Shown: one piece after another, positions 29,218-42,984 of the stretch
Layout of the letters: each line of letters starts with the position of its first letter
Position numbering within the stretch: the stretch's first letter is position 1
Origin: Delphinus delphis
Taxonomy: Eukaryota > Chordata > Mammalia > Artiodactyla > Delphinidae
DNA length: 64,000 nt
Direction of reading: 5' to 3'
NCBI RefSeq assembly: GCF_949987515.2
Contig: NC_082684.1
Location: forward strand, 44,482,006-44,546,005
Position numbers and translations under genes: made by a program
Notes under the pieces: model-generated
What the model saw: the letters and a program-made list of their open reading frames with translations, nothing else
What the model was told of the DNA's origin: nothing
Database searches by the model: none

Positions 29218-30250
29218 GGACCTGCAGAACCTCTTTTTGTGGGTGATTTTTAAATATACTGAGCTGGACATTCCAGTTTTAGCCAGGCATTGGTTAAAAG
29301 AGTTAGATGGTATGATGCTCAGACTCATCTTCTGATCAATGTCCCGAGAGGCATAGAAGGAGAAATGAAAGGCCTTAGAGGGGCCTGCCAACCAGCTACC
29401 TGAAATGGACAAACCATCTGATACTTAAGATCCTATCATAGTTTTAGATCATTGGTTTTACTGATTTGCAAAGTGATCGAAAGCATTCTAGCCACGTGCA
29501 ACCAAATACCACCAAAAATAAACAAACAAAACTAAATTGTGAGGGAAAGGAGGGAAGGACATAGCCTTCTTAAGCAGAGGTGTTCCAATGTCGTAGCCAA
29601 TTCTTGGTTGAATCTTAGGAATGGACAGTGTCTCGAGCTCACTCACGTTTCATGACCAACTGGTAGTTGGCACTGAAAAACTTTTCAGGGCTGTGTGAAT
29701 TGTGCGACTGATTGTCCTAGATGCACTACTTTATTTAAAAAATAATGTTCATAAGGAGTCAATATGTAGTTTAAGAGACAATCAGTGTGTGTCTTATATA
29801 AATGGTACATCTGTGGTTTTTAATCTGTGCTAGACTTCAAAACTGTGATCTGCTGTTATTGTATGCAAACTTGAACTCCACCTCTGCAGGGGTTCTTCTG
29901 TGATTAAATAGGTTATAATTATAAGTAAATTCAGAGCAACTGAGTACTTATCTAAAAAGATTACCTTTGGCTGGAGGTGAGCTGCACTGAAACTTTACAA
30001 CAAAATGTCTCTGGACAAGGAGAGTGAGAGGAGAGAAACAAAAGGACACTAACTCATCTGTAATTTGCTGTTGGTAAGCCTAGCAGTAAAGAGACATTGG
30101 TCAATTGCTCTGACCCTGATGAATTTATAAACTGAGATCATCGTTGTTTATGCTTGCAGATGTTAACTGGAAAAGTTATATACGCAGAAACCTTTCTTCC
30201 TGGATTTGGCAAATATGTATAATTATATTAAAATGGTTCTAGCACAGCAT
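29218..30250 (+). other. OTX2: OTX2 3' UTR (inferred extent)
   Basis: Non-coding sequence follows the stop codon. An AATAAA lies at 29517-29522 and an ATTAAA at 30227-30232 in an AT-rich context; the latter would give a UTR of about 1.03 kb, near the human length as I recall it. Which signal is used cannot be told from sequence. Confidence 0.6.
30227..30232 (+). terminator. Candidate distal polyadenylation signal ATTAAA
   Basis: ATTAAA follows AT-rich sequence and is followed within 20 nt by a GCACAGCATTGG stretch with GT-containing sequence downstream. It is the likely main 3' end. A proximal AATAAA at 29517 is the alternative. Confidence 0.45.
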
Positions 30251-32129
30251 TGGGTCCAGTTTAATTTTATACTACCATTTATGAACGAGAAGCCCACATT
30301 CAGCCACTCCTTCCCAGAACGTGTTTTTCTTCGGTCAGAGAGGGAATTAGCAAACTTTATTTTTAAAAAATGTTGAGAGGGGCCTCATCTATGAATGAAC
30401 AAGATATGAATGACCGGTATGTCAACTTTTTGTGACTTTCATTAGTACTGCTCCGAAATTGAGTATAGAGAGCCTAATAATCAAAAGCTCTCCTTGCTTT
30501 TCCCTCCCTACCAGATAACCCTAACAATTTCTTAGGCACTTTACTAGCATGTCTTAACACAGATCAATTTTTTAAGCGGGAAGGGGCGAACTGTAGTACC
30601 TCAGAGAAAATGTGAATGACAAGAATTCCTTGTTTCTATTCTCTTATTTGATTAAGGGTTTTTTTTTTAAACTTCCAAAAATATATGAGGTAAACATGAG
30701 AGGGAATGTAATCAGAATCTGAAAGCAATTCAGGCAGAAATGATTTCTGAACAAAAGAGTTTCAGAAAAGTTTTAAAACCTATAATTTCAGTAGTTGAAC
30801 ATAAGGCACCCTGGTCAGGTTTTTTTTGTTGTTTTTTTGTTTTTTTTAGAAAGCGCTGAGGGGAAAAAAAAAATAGGTCTCTTCTCAGTTGTACCTGCAT
30901 TTTGTAAACCAATCACCAGAAAAGACAAAATGGGCCAATGATTATGGTGCTTCTCAGGTAAAAGCAATATTTAATTTCATTTTAAACTCCTTATGCTCTT
31001 AAGTCTGACCAAAATTAAGCGATTCTTGATTGTAACTTTTGAAATGAATGTTAGCAGTTGCAACCATTTTGTCTTCTGGCTGATTTCCCCCTCCCTGGCT
31101 GCTGCACAGGCTGTCTTGAGCCCTACATGAGATCTTGTCTAATAATTGTTTTTGTTTTGCTGCTAAAGGAAATGAGGAAATGGAATAGTTTACAGTCAAC
31201 AACTGAGGCACAACTTGATGGCAAGATGTTCTAGTACCTACTGATAATATTCACCCTACCGTAGTTTACAACTGGAATGAGATTGGGGCTGGGGGTGGAG
31301 GGTTTAGAGAGAGTTAGAGAAGGAACGTACATGAATCTTTGCTTTATAGCTGTCCAGATACTGGGTCTCATGCAAGGAAAACAGATCCTCAATAATTTCT
31401 CACACGGCCTTCAGTTTTCAGGATGCCCCACAAAGGAACAGGAAAGATTACCCTCTCTGTAAAAACAATAACAACAACCACAAACAGCGGACTACTCAGC
31501 AAATCGCGCGGTTAGGTTTCTCTCCCCGTACTTTAAAAAAGGAGGACGTCAGAAAAAGGCGCCAAGCCCCCTCTGAAACTAATTTTTCCACCCCCTTTGC
31601 ACAACTTCGTTTAACAGACCACGGAGTTGAATCCCTTTGAATTGACGGCGAAGTAGAAATGAATTCCCCCTGACCGCAGGCAACGGAGGGAGGGCAAGGG
31701 AGGCGGGGAGCTAGCGCGGGCTCCCACGTCCAGAGAGTTCCGGTCACCGCGCCCTGCCAAGACCCGGCTTTATGAAGTTTAGTCCAATAATCGTCATTAC
31801 TTGGTACTGAAATGACGCCACCCTCCAAAGGCGTCGGGGAGCGATTTCAACTGCTTGCTGGCGATCAACAAAGACTTGAATGTTGATGTAACCTTCGTTT
31901 TGAGGGGTGCAGGTGAGGGTGGGGTAGTTTGCTTTACAGAGCTCTGTTGTCCCAAACCTTTATCTTTCCCACAAAGATTCTGGGCCCTTTGTATTTCACC
32001 TCGGGAGTGTTTCGTCCCTTCACAGATAAGAAGAGAAATCCAATCAAGTCAATTAAGTTCCGGCTTTCGAAACCTCGGAGTTTGAGATCATGGTCAGTTT
32101 CCTCAACTCCTCTCCCACTCGCTTCCCTC
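30251..32129. other. Intergenic between OTX2 3' end and downstream CpG island
   Basis: AT-rich to about 31480, then rising GC. No gene or transposon recognised. Confidence 0.5.
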
Positions 32130-33420
32130 TAATCTCACCCTTCCTGCGGCTCTCCACTCCCTCAGCCCCGGAGGCCCCGGGCGGCACTGCGAGGACGTGG
32201 CGCCCGGGAACAGCCTGTGCTCCCCGCCGAATCCACGGCGGGCTTTCAGAGCTGTGTTTTCTAAATCTCGACTGCCCGATCGGAGCTAGCCGGGAACGGC
32301 ACTCCCATCTCTGCCCCGGGGGGCCCGAGGCCCAAGTGGCTCTCTAGCTGGCGCCGCCTTCTGGGCTCCACTCGGCCCTGCGGGCCGGGAAGGGGCGGCC
32401 TTGAGGCGCTCGTCCGCCAGCTTCCCCTCTCTCTGGTCCGGCTCCGGCTCTGGTCGGAACCTCGTCTGAGCCGCAGCCCCCATCACGGCCCGGTCCTCAG
32501 TCTCCCTCGCGGGCTCCGGGCGCTGTGGGCCCCGGCGAGGCCCGCGCGCCGCCAGCCCAGGGAGGAGCACGGCCTCCTCGAGCCCTGAAGTCAGGCTTCG
32601 GCGTCAGCCGTGGTCCTGGGCACCCGTGGCCGGATGACTTCACGGCCTGGCCGAGTTCGGGGGCCGGGCTGGCTCCAGGTGCGCGTGCGTGCCCCGGCCA
32701 GGAGGCGAACGCCCTGAGCTGGAGGGAAGGGAAGCCGAGACCGAAGGAGAGGATGGCGACGTGGCCCTGCCGGGCCCGGGAGAGGGGGCCGGGGGAGAGA
32801 TGCGGGCCCGACGGGGCCCGCGGCCTCTTGCCTTCCTCTCTCCCCGGGAGGAAGCGCCGCAGACGGCTGGGTGTCATACTGGCGGTAAAGGGCGAGGCCG
32901 CCGCCGCCGCCACAGCGGGAACTCCCGCCGCGCCTTTGGCCTCCGGTGTCCGGCGAAGACGTGGCGCCGACGAGGGGGTCCAGCTGGGCCTGCCTTGGGC
33001 CCCAGGAATCCTCCAGGGAAGTCTGGGGCTTCTGCTAGTAGGGCTGGGGGAGCTGTGCTCGGTGTTCTGCCCTCCCTGGGGCTCCTGGGCTCTGAGCTGA
33101 GCCTTTCAGGGGGGGAGCCTGCGGGACTCTGTTACCCTTGGCTCATCCCTTTTCTCCGACGCCTCTAGATTTCGTCTTTAAACTGGGTGCCCTGACTTTT
33201 CCTTTTCAGAACCGGCGCAGCACTCAACCGCCCTGAAGGCCAGAGGCCAGTTCTGGAAGGGGAAGGCCGTGCCTTTGGAGTCCCGGACAGCGCCGGGCGG
33301 CCCGTTCCGGTTACCTGCAGGGCAGGGCCGCAGTCCTGCGCCCGCCTCCACTTAACCAGAGGGCGCTCGGGCGGCCAGTCCCGGCGCGCTCACCACATGT
33401 TTGAACCCGCGTCTAACACT
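32130..33420. promoter_or_regulatory. CpG island 2 kb downstream of OTX2
   Basis: A long, very CpG-dense block starts about 1.9 kb past the predicted OTX2 3' end. Open frames of 138-191 codons occur on both strands at the same place, as expected from base composition; none shows a recognisable domain. It may be the promoter of a non-coding transcript. Confidence 0.6.
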
Positions 33421-35559
33421 AGCTGAAAACCTCGCTGTTGTTACCCGGACAAAGCTGTAACCCAAAACCAGGAGTGCCAGTGTGAGGTGGTGGTTTATTG
33501 ATACACAGACGTGTTTTAATCATACAAAAGAGAAACACAAAGGAGTCGGGCAGGAGACAGGCGCATCCCACACAAATGGAAGCTGACGTCTTAGAAAACG
33601 ACCAAAATGCGAAGATGCAGGGTCGGGTTCTGCCATGACCTCTGCCTTCTTCACGCCTTCCTTCAAAACCTTATCTCTTTCCCTTTCGTACCACAAAAGG
33701 GTTCACGCCCCATTTACGCATCTGCATGCCCAGATCTGCGACCAGTGTCTTGAACACTTCTTTTCCTCTTCTCAACGGCCAGAACCCTGTAAGCGCAGCG
33801 TGCCCTGATAAAACCTGATCCCCCAGTCGCTCCATTTCTGCCCTTGGGTTAGCATGATACAAAAAACGGGGAGCCCCTGGCACTTTCCCCTGGGATGAAG
33901 AGAGCAAAACTCCAAACAAAACCCACCCCGATGTTTTTCCGTATTAGGCTCTGAAACTGCACAGATTATGGGATTTGTCTCGGACAGAATTAACATTACA
34001 TGTGAACGGTAGTGCTTCGTATATTGAGACACATTGTATACGATTGCTTGGAGCATCTCTTCTAAACTGCCTGTTAATAGCAACATGAGACCTTAAAATA
34101 ATAAGTGGTTTTTCGGTTTTAACCTGATTAAAACGAAATTTAGACTCTGTAAAGGGCAGTTTTTCTGGTGGAAGCAGTTCGAAGGAAAGGGAACCCATCA
34201 CGGGGGCTGGAGGAAGCTTTTGTATGGAGAAATGGCTGGAGAGAAGTAAGCAGGCATGCGTTTGAAAGGCCTTCTACTATGCAGCAGTCCCCACAAGCAC
34301 GGAAGGTGCCCCCAGCTCTAAAGAGAATTAGCTAGACTTCCTCTCTTGCAAGCAGTGTGTTTTATATTTAAAAACCAACCTGCTGTCGACTGTAAAAAAC
34401 AATAAGCAAATTCAAATAAAGGAGCCCTACCAAGTCCAACCCATTTGGTCAAAGATAATAACTGCAGGTACCAGAGAGGTCAGGCTATCACTAGGGGGAG
34501 GGTCGGCTTCGAATTTTGTTTTTCTCCTAAAGGGAAAGTCGAACAGCGTGAGGTCTGTGACTCACTTTTATTCCTTAATCTTCCCCATCCTTTACCTTCA
34601 ATTATCAGAGGAAGGAAACATGGTATTGGGGGGCTGGGGGGGGGGGAACACAACAACAAAGGGGAAAAAAAAAAAAGAATCCCGTAGCAAATATAATGGT
34701 AAGTGGCCAAAGTTTGAATTGACTTCTGTTTCAGCACCACAGGGGGAAAAAAAAAGCTATCCAAGAATCAGATGGAATCCTGTCACCCTCTCCAGTGTCC
34801 TAGACATAGTTTGCCTACTTCGGAGTGGGAAAATGACCTTTTTGGATGAAAGGCTTCTTAGTCTACTTGACATCACTAGAAGACACTTCCAGCAGAGGAC
34901 TTTAAAAATAAGATGCCAGATTTTAGCAGCTATACTAGTGCCTTTTTCTTTTTTCCCCTTGAACTGCCCATGATGGGACCACCAAATCCCAAATGGTATA
35001 TCCTGCACCCTGCAGGTCTGCTCACCCTCCAACCCAGGTTCCCGCGGTAAAGGCCATAAAACTCCCGTAGAGACAGCTTTTGGGTGGAGTGAAGCCTCTC
35101 CTTAGGCCCTGCCTCCAATTGCCCAACTGGAATCTCCAGAGGCCTTAGGCTACACTGAAACCTAAAAATCACTTATAGCAGCCTCCAGTTGTGTTAAAAT
35201 CTGTTCCTAGAACCAACAGTCACATTTTAGGCTCCTGGGCCATTAATAAAAATCGCCTTAACATTCAAATGGCTCTAAAATGCGTTGATAGCGGATTACT
35301 GGGGCCTAATGGACGTCGTGTGTGATAACATGGCCCCTGAGCAGCGACGTTCTGGAGTGGGTGTCCGACCACAGCTACCTGATTATCAGCTTACAGTCAA
35401 ACCTCTTTTTAGCTGCGATGCTCTTAAGAGGCGTTCTTCCGGACAGCAGAGCGGGAGCCTTCTGTGTTCTTCATTTAACCGTATTTAAGTATCGCGTACT
35501 GTTCTGGAAAGGGGAGGGGAAAACTTGCCTATAGGCGTAAGGTCACCCCCAGACGTAAG
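33421..35559. other. Intergenic between the two downstream CpG islands
   Basis: AT-richer, no repeat recognised. Contains a G run (34628-34648) followed by an A run. Open frames lack domains. Confidence 0.5.
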
Positions 35560-36850
35560 AGGGGCGGGTCGCCGGTCACTGCCCCTCCCCTCCCCTCTTT
35601 TAATGGAGCGGTGTCCGAAAGGCGGTGGCTAGGGTACATCTAGGCCCCTGCCTGGGGTGTCGGTTTCCCCTAAGTCTGGGGCTTCCCCGCGGTACTCCCG
35701 AGCCTCTCGGCCTCTGGCCGCCTCGGAGCGAAGCCTGTGAAGAGGCTGCTTGGCTTGCCCCGACAAGACCTGGCACGTCCGGAACACTCGTGGAGCTCTC
35801 CCGCTGCCCGCGAGGAAGCCTTCTGGACAGGGTGCGCGCAGTCGTCGACGCTAAGGACGCCCTGGCAGCGGCCGCGGCGCAAGGGAGGGAGTGGGTTCCC
35901 GGCTTTCAACGAAAAATGTGGCAAGTGCACCGTGTTCCCATTCTCCACCCCCACCTTTCACCCAGCGAACTAAGCGGAAGACTCCGAACGCTGGGCCTTC
36001 GGAGGCTGCAAAGTACACCCGGGCATCGCCCCAGGGGCCTCCCCTGCCAGCGCGGCGTCCCGGGCTAACGTCATTTGTCGAGTCCGGAGAGAGTAACAGG
36101 CGAGGCCGGGAGTTACTGGAGTGGCTGAGAGGCAGCTTACGCACCAGCTGCGTGGGACATTGAGATCACGACCCCCCACCCCCACCCCCAACCCATTCAG
36201 CGCACGGGCACCAGCCCCGGAAGTGGGCCTCGAACCCACAGCGCCCCGAGCCATGCTCCAGGCCGCACATGGCGCCGCCGGTTCCCCTGCGGAGCGGTAG
36301 GCTGTGGGTCGCGCCCACCCGGCAGAGGCGAGGCTGGGTCCATAGGGCGCTGTGCCTCCTCGCGGAAGCGGGGGCACCCGGGAGCCCGCGATCCGCGTGC
36401 TCTTCCTTCTTCAATCGCACCCATGGTCTTTACGAGGATCTGATGGGGGTGTGAGTGAAAGGACGCCGCGAGGCAATGATTACCCTCGGTCAAGGGCGAC
36501 GTGGGCGCTCTTCTCACCGCATGCCCGGACCGCAGCCCCACGGTGGGCGGGCTGCAAAGTCCAGACTTCCTCCCTCAAGCTTCTTGTGGTGAAAGACGCG
36601 GGAACTGAAACAGGCTTGTCCTTAGAGCTTGCGACCTGGCATAACCCCTGCCTACCGCGCCAGGCCTGGGCTAAGACCCCGGAACCAAGTGTGCCGGTCC
36701 CGCGAGGAATAGCCGGCACCGTCCCAGTGTCCTTGCGGAAGTGCACCCACCCGGGCCCGAGGGCTTGGGCGGCCGGCTGGCAGCGGCTTCCGGTTCCAAC
36801 TCGAGGCCTTGCCAGCTGGCGTGTGGAGCGGCGAGATTGCTTCGTGCCAG
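35560..36850. promoter_or_regulatory. Second downstream CpG island
   Basis: A further CpG-dense segment ends abruptly near 36850, where AT-rich DNA begins. Open frames of 94-173 codons overlap on both strands and look random. No known gene is recognised. Confidence 0.55.
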
Positions 36851-37479
36851 GGTACGTTTTGACTACTGGCTGACGAAGTCGTCTAAACTGAATTTTGAGA
36901 TAGTTTTGAACACTAAGGATGCACATGTAAAGCTTTCCCCTGAGTCCTTCTTGGCCACTAATCTAAACAAATTTGATAACTTCTGAGTTGTATTTGGGAA
37001 TTTCAGCCATAGTTTCAGTGGTAAGGATTTTTTTTTTTAATGGGAGGCAGATATTTTGGACAATTATATATATTTATATGTGTAATATAGAAAGTACACA
37101 TATATACATGTGTACATTATATGTATGTGTACATATATATTAGACATATATGTCTAAAGTGAAATTAGGTAATTTTGGAAAAAAGAATCACATTAATTTT
37201 TAAATTTTAAATTGATCCAAGTCTCTAACTGAAATTTAGTTTTCAGTAGCTCTTGCTGATTAAGTTGACTCTATTTTTAATTTTCGTCTGAGTTGACCAC
37301 TTGAAGCTCTAGAAGGCTAACAAAACCTCAGTCTATTTGTTAATTATCTTTTACCAAAATCATAAGGGATATGTTTGGTCTTAAAATTGATCATACTCTA
37401 AGGCCCTCTAATTTTGAGGTGGAGGAGAAGTGGTACAAACATGTATTCACCATTTTCAAGGACAAATAATTGGGTTGAT
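36851..37479. other. AT-rich intergenic
   Basis: Abrupt change from CpG-rich to AT-rich DNA. Contains the TA/TG-rich imperfect microsatellite. Confidence 0.55.
37055..37155. repeat. AT/GT-rich imperfect microsatellite
   Basis: TATATA/TGTACA/ACATAT units, partly palindromic, just beyond the second downstream CpG island. Confidence 0.8.
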
Positions 37480-37491
37480 TAAACCAATAAT

Positions 37492-37759
37492 ATATATTTT
37501 TTAAATTTTATTTATTTGTTTTGGCTGCATTGGATCCTCTTTGCTGCCCACGGGCTTTCTATAGTTGCGGGAGCAGGGGCTTCTCACTGCCGTGGCTTCT
37601 CTTGTTGTGGAGCACGGGCTCTAGGCACGCCGGCTCAGTAGTTGTGGCTCACGGGCTTAGTTGCTCCGCGGTATGTGGGATCTTCCCGGATCAGGGCTTG
37701 AACCCTTGTCTCCTGCATTGGCAGACGGATTCTTAACCACTGCGCCACCAGGGAAGCCC
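37492..37759 (-). mobile_element. CHR-type SINE
   Basis: The 12-bp target duplication taaaccaataat is at 37480-37491 and 37760-37771. It is the first SINE after the OTX2 repeat desert. Confidence 0.92.
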
Positions 37760-37771
37760 TAAACCAATAAT

Positions 37772-40700
37772 CTTGATTTCTGCCCATTTTAAGAGGGCAT
37801 ATTGCTTTCTTTCCTTTTTCTCTTTTCTTCATATGTATTGATAAAGATGTGGAGTATGTACTCTTACTAGAAATTTCTTGAGCTGATATCTTTTTCAGGA
37901 ATTCTTAACCTGTGATTCAAGTATCCTTTTGGGAATGGTTGTCTGTGGATTGATTTTAGAGGATGGGTAAATTGACTCAATTGTATGAAAATTTCTTTGG
38001 TTTGTATGTTAAGTGTATTTTTTTGGGCAGAATATCCATAGCTTTCACCAGATTCACAAAAGGGTTTGTAACCACCCCAAATTATGAACCGTTGGTTTTT
38101 ATGATGCATAGGTTGTGAATGAAGGGTGAACTTGGAGATGGAAACTTTTGTAATTCTTGGTAACAATTGGACAAGATGGAAGCCCTGTAAAATTTAAATC
38201 TACCCTTAACTTTTAGCAACCTTTAATTTTCTTTAAACAAAATAATCTTAAAAGTCCCTTTTATTTCTAAATTCTACCTAAATTTGAATTATTGTCCATG
38301 AGTCTGTTTATGTATGACACATTAAATTAATGAATGAAGTAGACAAGATTTATTCTAATGGTATTTTGCATGAAATGTCAAGTAGAAAATTTAAGCAAAT
38401 ATTTTAATGATTCAGATCCAAAAGGCTTTTTAATCAAAACAAAACAATCAACAATAACAACAATAATAAAAAGATATTCTCCAACCCTAATTAAATATTT
38501 CAGAAAATTTATAATGTGAATTGGTTCTCTCTCTTTCTGTCTCTGCACATACATAAATGTGTGTGCACATACCAACCATGCGTAGGTTCCCCAGTTTTTC
38601 TGTTGAAAAGTTTTTCCTTTTAAAGCTTGATGACTGTCAAAGGTGGAGGAAACAATAGATAAGGGAGGTGGGACCTTCTGACTGAGTGAGAAGGAGGGCA
38701 AGACTATGTCATCCAGGAGAGGAATTCAAGATCAGGTGGTATAATCTGTAGGGGACCCGGCATAGAATTTAAATTAAATACTTAGAGGACTTTCGTCTTG
38801 AATAGCAGATTTTGCCCACTTCCCCCACTTAGATCTCCCCAGCTTACTTCCAACCTTGTCTGAGAGGATATCTTCCATTAACGCAAGAAGAGGTATAATC
38901 TGTGGTTTATTTAGCATTTGATCTTTGCACAGAGGCTTCCATTTAGAGTAACCATTGCAGCTAAGATTTGGATCTGGTCCCTCAAATAGCCTGAACCAGG
39001 CGACCTCAGGCAAGTAGACACAAGATACTAGCAATTTATTTCATATCAGCTCCCAAGCCATCACCAGATGATAACAACCCTTGGACACCGTTAATCTCTG
39101 CTTGACTCAAACTGGTGACCGCAGGGTGAAAGGCAGGGCATTATCTCTGAGCAATTCGTGTGGCCTTCCACAGATTGCCAGTTGGGCCAATACAACTGAA
39201 GCCTCTTCTCCAGTGGTTACTTTAAAAAATTCATATCCAAAGTCTTTGGTCTTTGTTGGACTGGAAGGTAGGAGGGCTTTGTCAACGAAAATGCCTGAGG
39301 GCCAAGATGTAGGAGCTTAGAATCCAATAAAAATTAGAAAGGTTGAAAAGGTAACCTTGTGTGTTCCCTGCCCAATAAACTTTGAACAACATCACTGTAA
39401 CTATGACTAGAAAAAGCCTCTGGAAATAAATGTTTTTGCCAAACAGTAAAGGGAAAATTCACCTTAAATAAAAGGCAAAGTCCTATTGAGAATTGGTTTT
39501 ATTGTTTTGAAAATGGCTTTTATTTTGCCATCTCTAAGGTCAGTACAGATCACCATATACTCATTTGGTGTAAAGTTCAGGGCTAGAAGGGATGGCAGAA
39601 GTGGTGGGCAGTGGAGAATAAAGGAAAGGGGTGTACTGAAAAACAAAGCTGTCCTATGTGTCGGTGCCCAGAGAGGGGTGGCCAAGTGACCTGCAGGGAA
39701 ACTACTACTATTCACATTTTCAAATATGTAGAGGGAAGAGTTTTAGTCTCATGTCCCAGCATACTCAGTTCTAGCCTGAAGTCATAGAAACCTGCCATTA
39801 CTACTCGGTGGAATTATTCTGCCCCTGCTACTCCAATATACTAGTTGTAATGATTCAGTTTGATTTTGCTAGATGGCTCTAGAGAGAATCGACAGATTTT
39901 TTAAAAATGGAGAGGTTTTAAAAATACTGCAGCTATTTTAATATATTTTTTAACGTCCATGTGTTGGAAGTGGATCATTGATGGTAAAACCAAATTGTTT
40001 TAGGTATTTTTAGCAAAAAGTTCCTTTGGACAGGATCAAAGATCAGCTTCACTTACACAGAACTTCAGTTGTCAGCAGTGTCACAGAACCATGTCACTAT
40101 GTTTCTCCATAACTTCATTCCTAGTCTATTTGTTTGCTGCCCTAGCTTTTTAATTAACTGGTATTTACAAACCCTGTTCCATCGTTTAGTATCTTCTCCC
40201 CAAAATGATACACTAAATAAACCTAAGCTATAATTACTAATCATAGGATGGGTGCATTGTAAAGGAACACTCCTTATGACAAAAAGTCACTGATGGGTAA
40301 AGTGGTGCATTTTGTAACATTGGGCAGTTGCCTAAGTGACTGTGGGGAAGTAAGACATGGGGTAAACAATGAAGGCATTTTACCGCTTAAGACTGGTCTT
40401 GGCTCTAGTGTTTTGATGATATAATGTTCAGAAAGCATAAAGAGAGTCACAACATTTTCCCGGTCAGCCAACAGGCAAACACACATGTTTTGAGTATTTG
40501 TAAGGGCTTACAATTTCAGGACTGTCTTTCTTTAGTATCTCTCTGCTTCATGAGAGGGTCTGGATAGAGTCCAGAACCTTAAAGGGGAAGAGTCTAGGCT
40601 TTTGTTTCCTTGGTTAGAGCTGCCACTTCTTCAAGATGATGATGGTGAAGACAGGATCAGTCCCCCATATTGAAATGATTTGCATATGTCTTAAATCAAA

Positions 40701-41129
40701 CAGAGCATTGGACTAGGTGATTTACTCAGCCTTTCAAAGATCTATCCAAGCTGGCAAATTTACTACTTTCCAGAGGTCAGTTTTTATTGTAGGTCTTGAA
40801 CTTTTACATTTGTGTCCTTCATTGATAACTTGAGTGGATTTGGTGTCAAGGGACATCAGTAGCTTCGCTTGTGCACGTGCAGCTTCTGCTCATCCTGCTT
40901 ATCTTTGCTGAATATTTTGAACTTCTCCTGAGCTTTGGTTAATTTTACCCCAACTTCATATACAAATTGTGTTGTGGTTTTTTGTCTATATTTCTAGCTC
41001 TCCTGACATTGTAGAAACCCTCACACAACATTATTTAATAAAGAGATGTAACTTCCAGGTGCCTTAGAAAATGTAAATCAGTATATGTTTTTCATTTTTT
41101 GAGAAATTAGCCCCAGTTTCACTAGGGGT
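37772..41129. other. Intergenic, no gene recognised
   Basis: No SINE or L1 recognised in 3.4 kb. AT-rich. Open frames of up to 107 codons have no domain. Confidence 0.5.
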
Positions 41130-41345
41130 GTAGTTAAGGATAGTAGTGAAGCATTCAGGCTTTAGAGTTGGATTGTTTGGGTTTGAATCCAAGCTCCTCT
41201 ATAATAATATTTGTAGATATTTGTCCTTATGAAGATTATTTAACCCCTCTGTGCCTTAGTGTCCTCATCTGTAAAACAGGAAAAATAATAGTTTCTATTC
41301 CCCCAATTGTTGTGGGTATTAAAGCACTTGGCTTAATAAATGCTC
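41130..41345 (+). repeat. MIR element
   Basis: 'ggtttgaatccaagctcctc' and 'cctctgtgccttagtgtcct' followed by 'catctgtaaaacagg' follow the MIR pattern. Confidence 0.65.
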
Positions 41346-41740
41346 AGTCCATGTTCTCTGTTATTATTATCACCATTATTGTCATCATCACTGTAGTCAA
41401 CCACTGGCCAGCAAAACTGAGTCAGAATCAGAAGCCATGATGAACTAATGTTGACTGTGCACATTCTACTAAAAGGACAGGAACACAGATGTAATAGGAA
41501 GAATGCAAGAAGCGTGATTATATAATATTGTATAATATATATCAAACTATATGTGTTACATAACTGCATGGTTAAATTTATTTTGTATTGTGTTTGTCTT
41601 TGTCACGAAGAGTCTCTATTTTTTTTGTTCAACATTGGTAGAAACCATATGGATTTTGAAATCTGCAAATATATTTGGAAAGAAGGAAGTAAGAGCAAAG
41701 ACAGATTTTATAAGGGGGTTAAGGTGTAACAAGACAAACC

Positions 41741-41868
41741 ACTCTATTTATTTATTTATTTGGCTGAGCAGTGTGTGGGATCTTAGTTCCCCTACCAGGG
41801 ATCGAACCCATGCCCCCTGCAGTGGAAGCACAGAGTCCTAACCACTGGGATGCCGGAGAGTTTCCCAG
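41741..41868 (-). mobile_element. Short CHR-family SINE
   Basis: It shows tatttatttatttggctg, then the antisense tRNA-like part (ccagggatcgaaccc, taaccactgg), ending gagtttccc. No clear target duplication; more diverged than its neighbours. Confidence 0.75.
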
Positions 41869-42970
41869 CCCTACTATCTTTATTTTTTTTTAATTTTTTT
41901 TCCTACTATCTTTAAATCATACCTCTAGTCCTCTCCATGTTAAGAGTTAAAATATTTATCCATCACTGCAAGTAGTTTTTTCCCAGCTCCAAGCACTCTG
42001 AACACCAACCTGCTCTCACTTTAGTTAAGAATGATACTGGCATCTTTAGTCCCACATAATGTGGGTTAGTTCATTCTGTGGACAGTGTTTATTGCCCCCA
42101 CCCCATCTCTAGAAACACTGTCAAAACATGGTTTTAATTTCCTTTTAAATGTGGCTCAAACAGGGCTGCCATTGCATTTCACATTTTCTCCCTTATACAC
42201 TGGCATTTAACAAGAAGAGTGAGGTAAAGTAATCTAGTAATAAAGTAATAAAGACCTTGTAAATGGGCTCTTGGTTTAAAAAAAGAAGTAAGAGAATAAT
42301 TGGGAATAAAAAAGGCTTTATGCAAATCAACTAGTATGGATGATGGCAGAAGGAGAAGAGAACAGGGTAATGAATTTGTTCAAATGAATTTACTGAAGAT
42401 GGCAATTCAGCTCTCTAAGGAATTACAGGGAAAACAAATAAGTGGCTAGAGGGACTGATGTCTCAAGAAAGCCTGAATAGGCAAAATGGACTATGTTTGC
42501 AAAGAGTGAAGTTTTAGTCATCAGCTTCCACAGTGCTTCAGCACACACTGTGCAAGCAATTTGTTTAAGGTTGCAAAATCAAAACATGTCTCTGAGCGCA
42601 CGGACAAGGAGGCAAGACCTTTGCGATGTCTGCAGTGGAGCAAGGACCTGACAACCACCTGCCAGTGCCTGAAAAGGCATCACCCATCAGGCAGGCAGAA
42701 GAATTGTCCAGGACTAATTTGGAGTAAAGTGATGGAAACAAGAAATATGTCAGTGATGACCTCTCACTAGCTATGGAAAAGTTCTTCCAGGGAAGTGGCA
42801 CAATCTCCAGTTCGGAACATTTAAAGCTAGAGAAGGAAGAACTCTTGAACTTAAGTCTCAGGAACTGTCCAGCATTAGTGGAGGGCTGGAATTGCTGCTA
42901 AATGACCTGTTAGGTGTGAGTTTCCATCTACGATGTATCTAACTGTATGCTTATTGAATACCAAATGTAG
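41869..42970. other. Intergenic, no recognised feature
   Basis: AT-rich; nothing named. Confidence 0.5.
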
Positions 42971-42984
42971 TTTTCAGTTCTTTT

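Noticed and set aside
32497..33168. 138-, 159- and 191-codon frames on opposite strands
   Set aside because: Explained by the downstream CpG island; no recognisable protein.
36160..36260. Possible tRNA-like box B (cctcgaaccca)
   Set aside because: No matching box A, no cloverleaf and no terminator; it lies in a CpG island.
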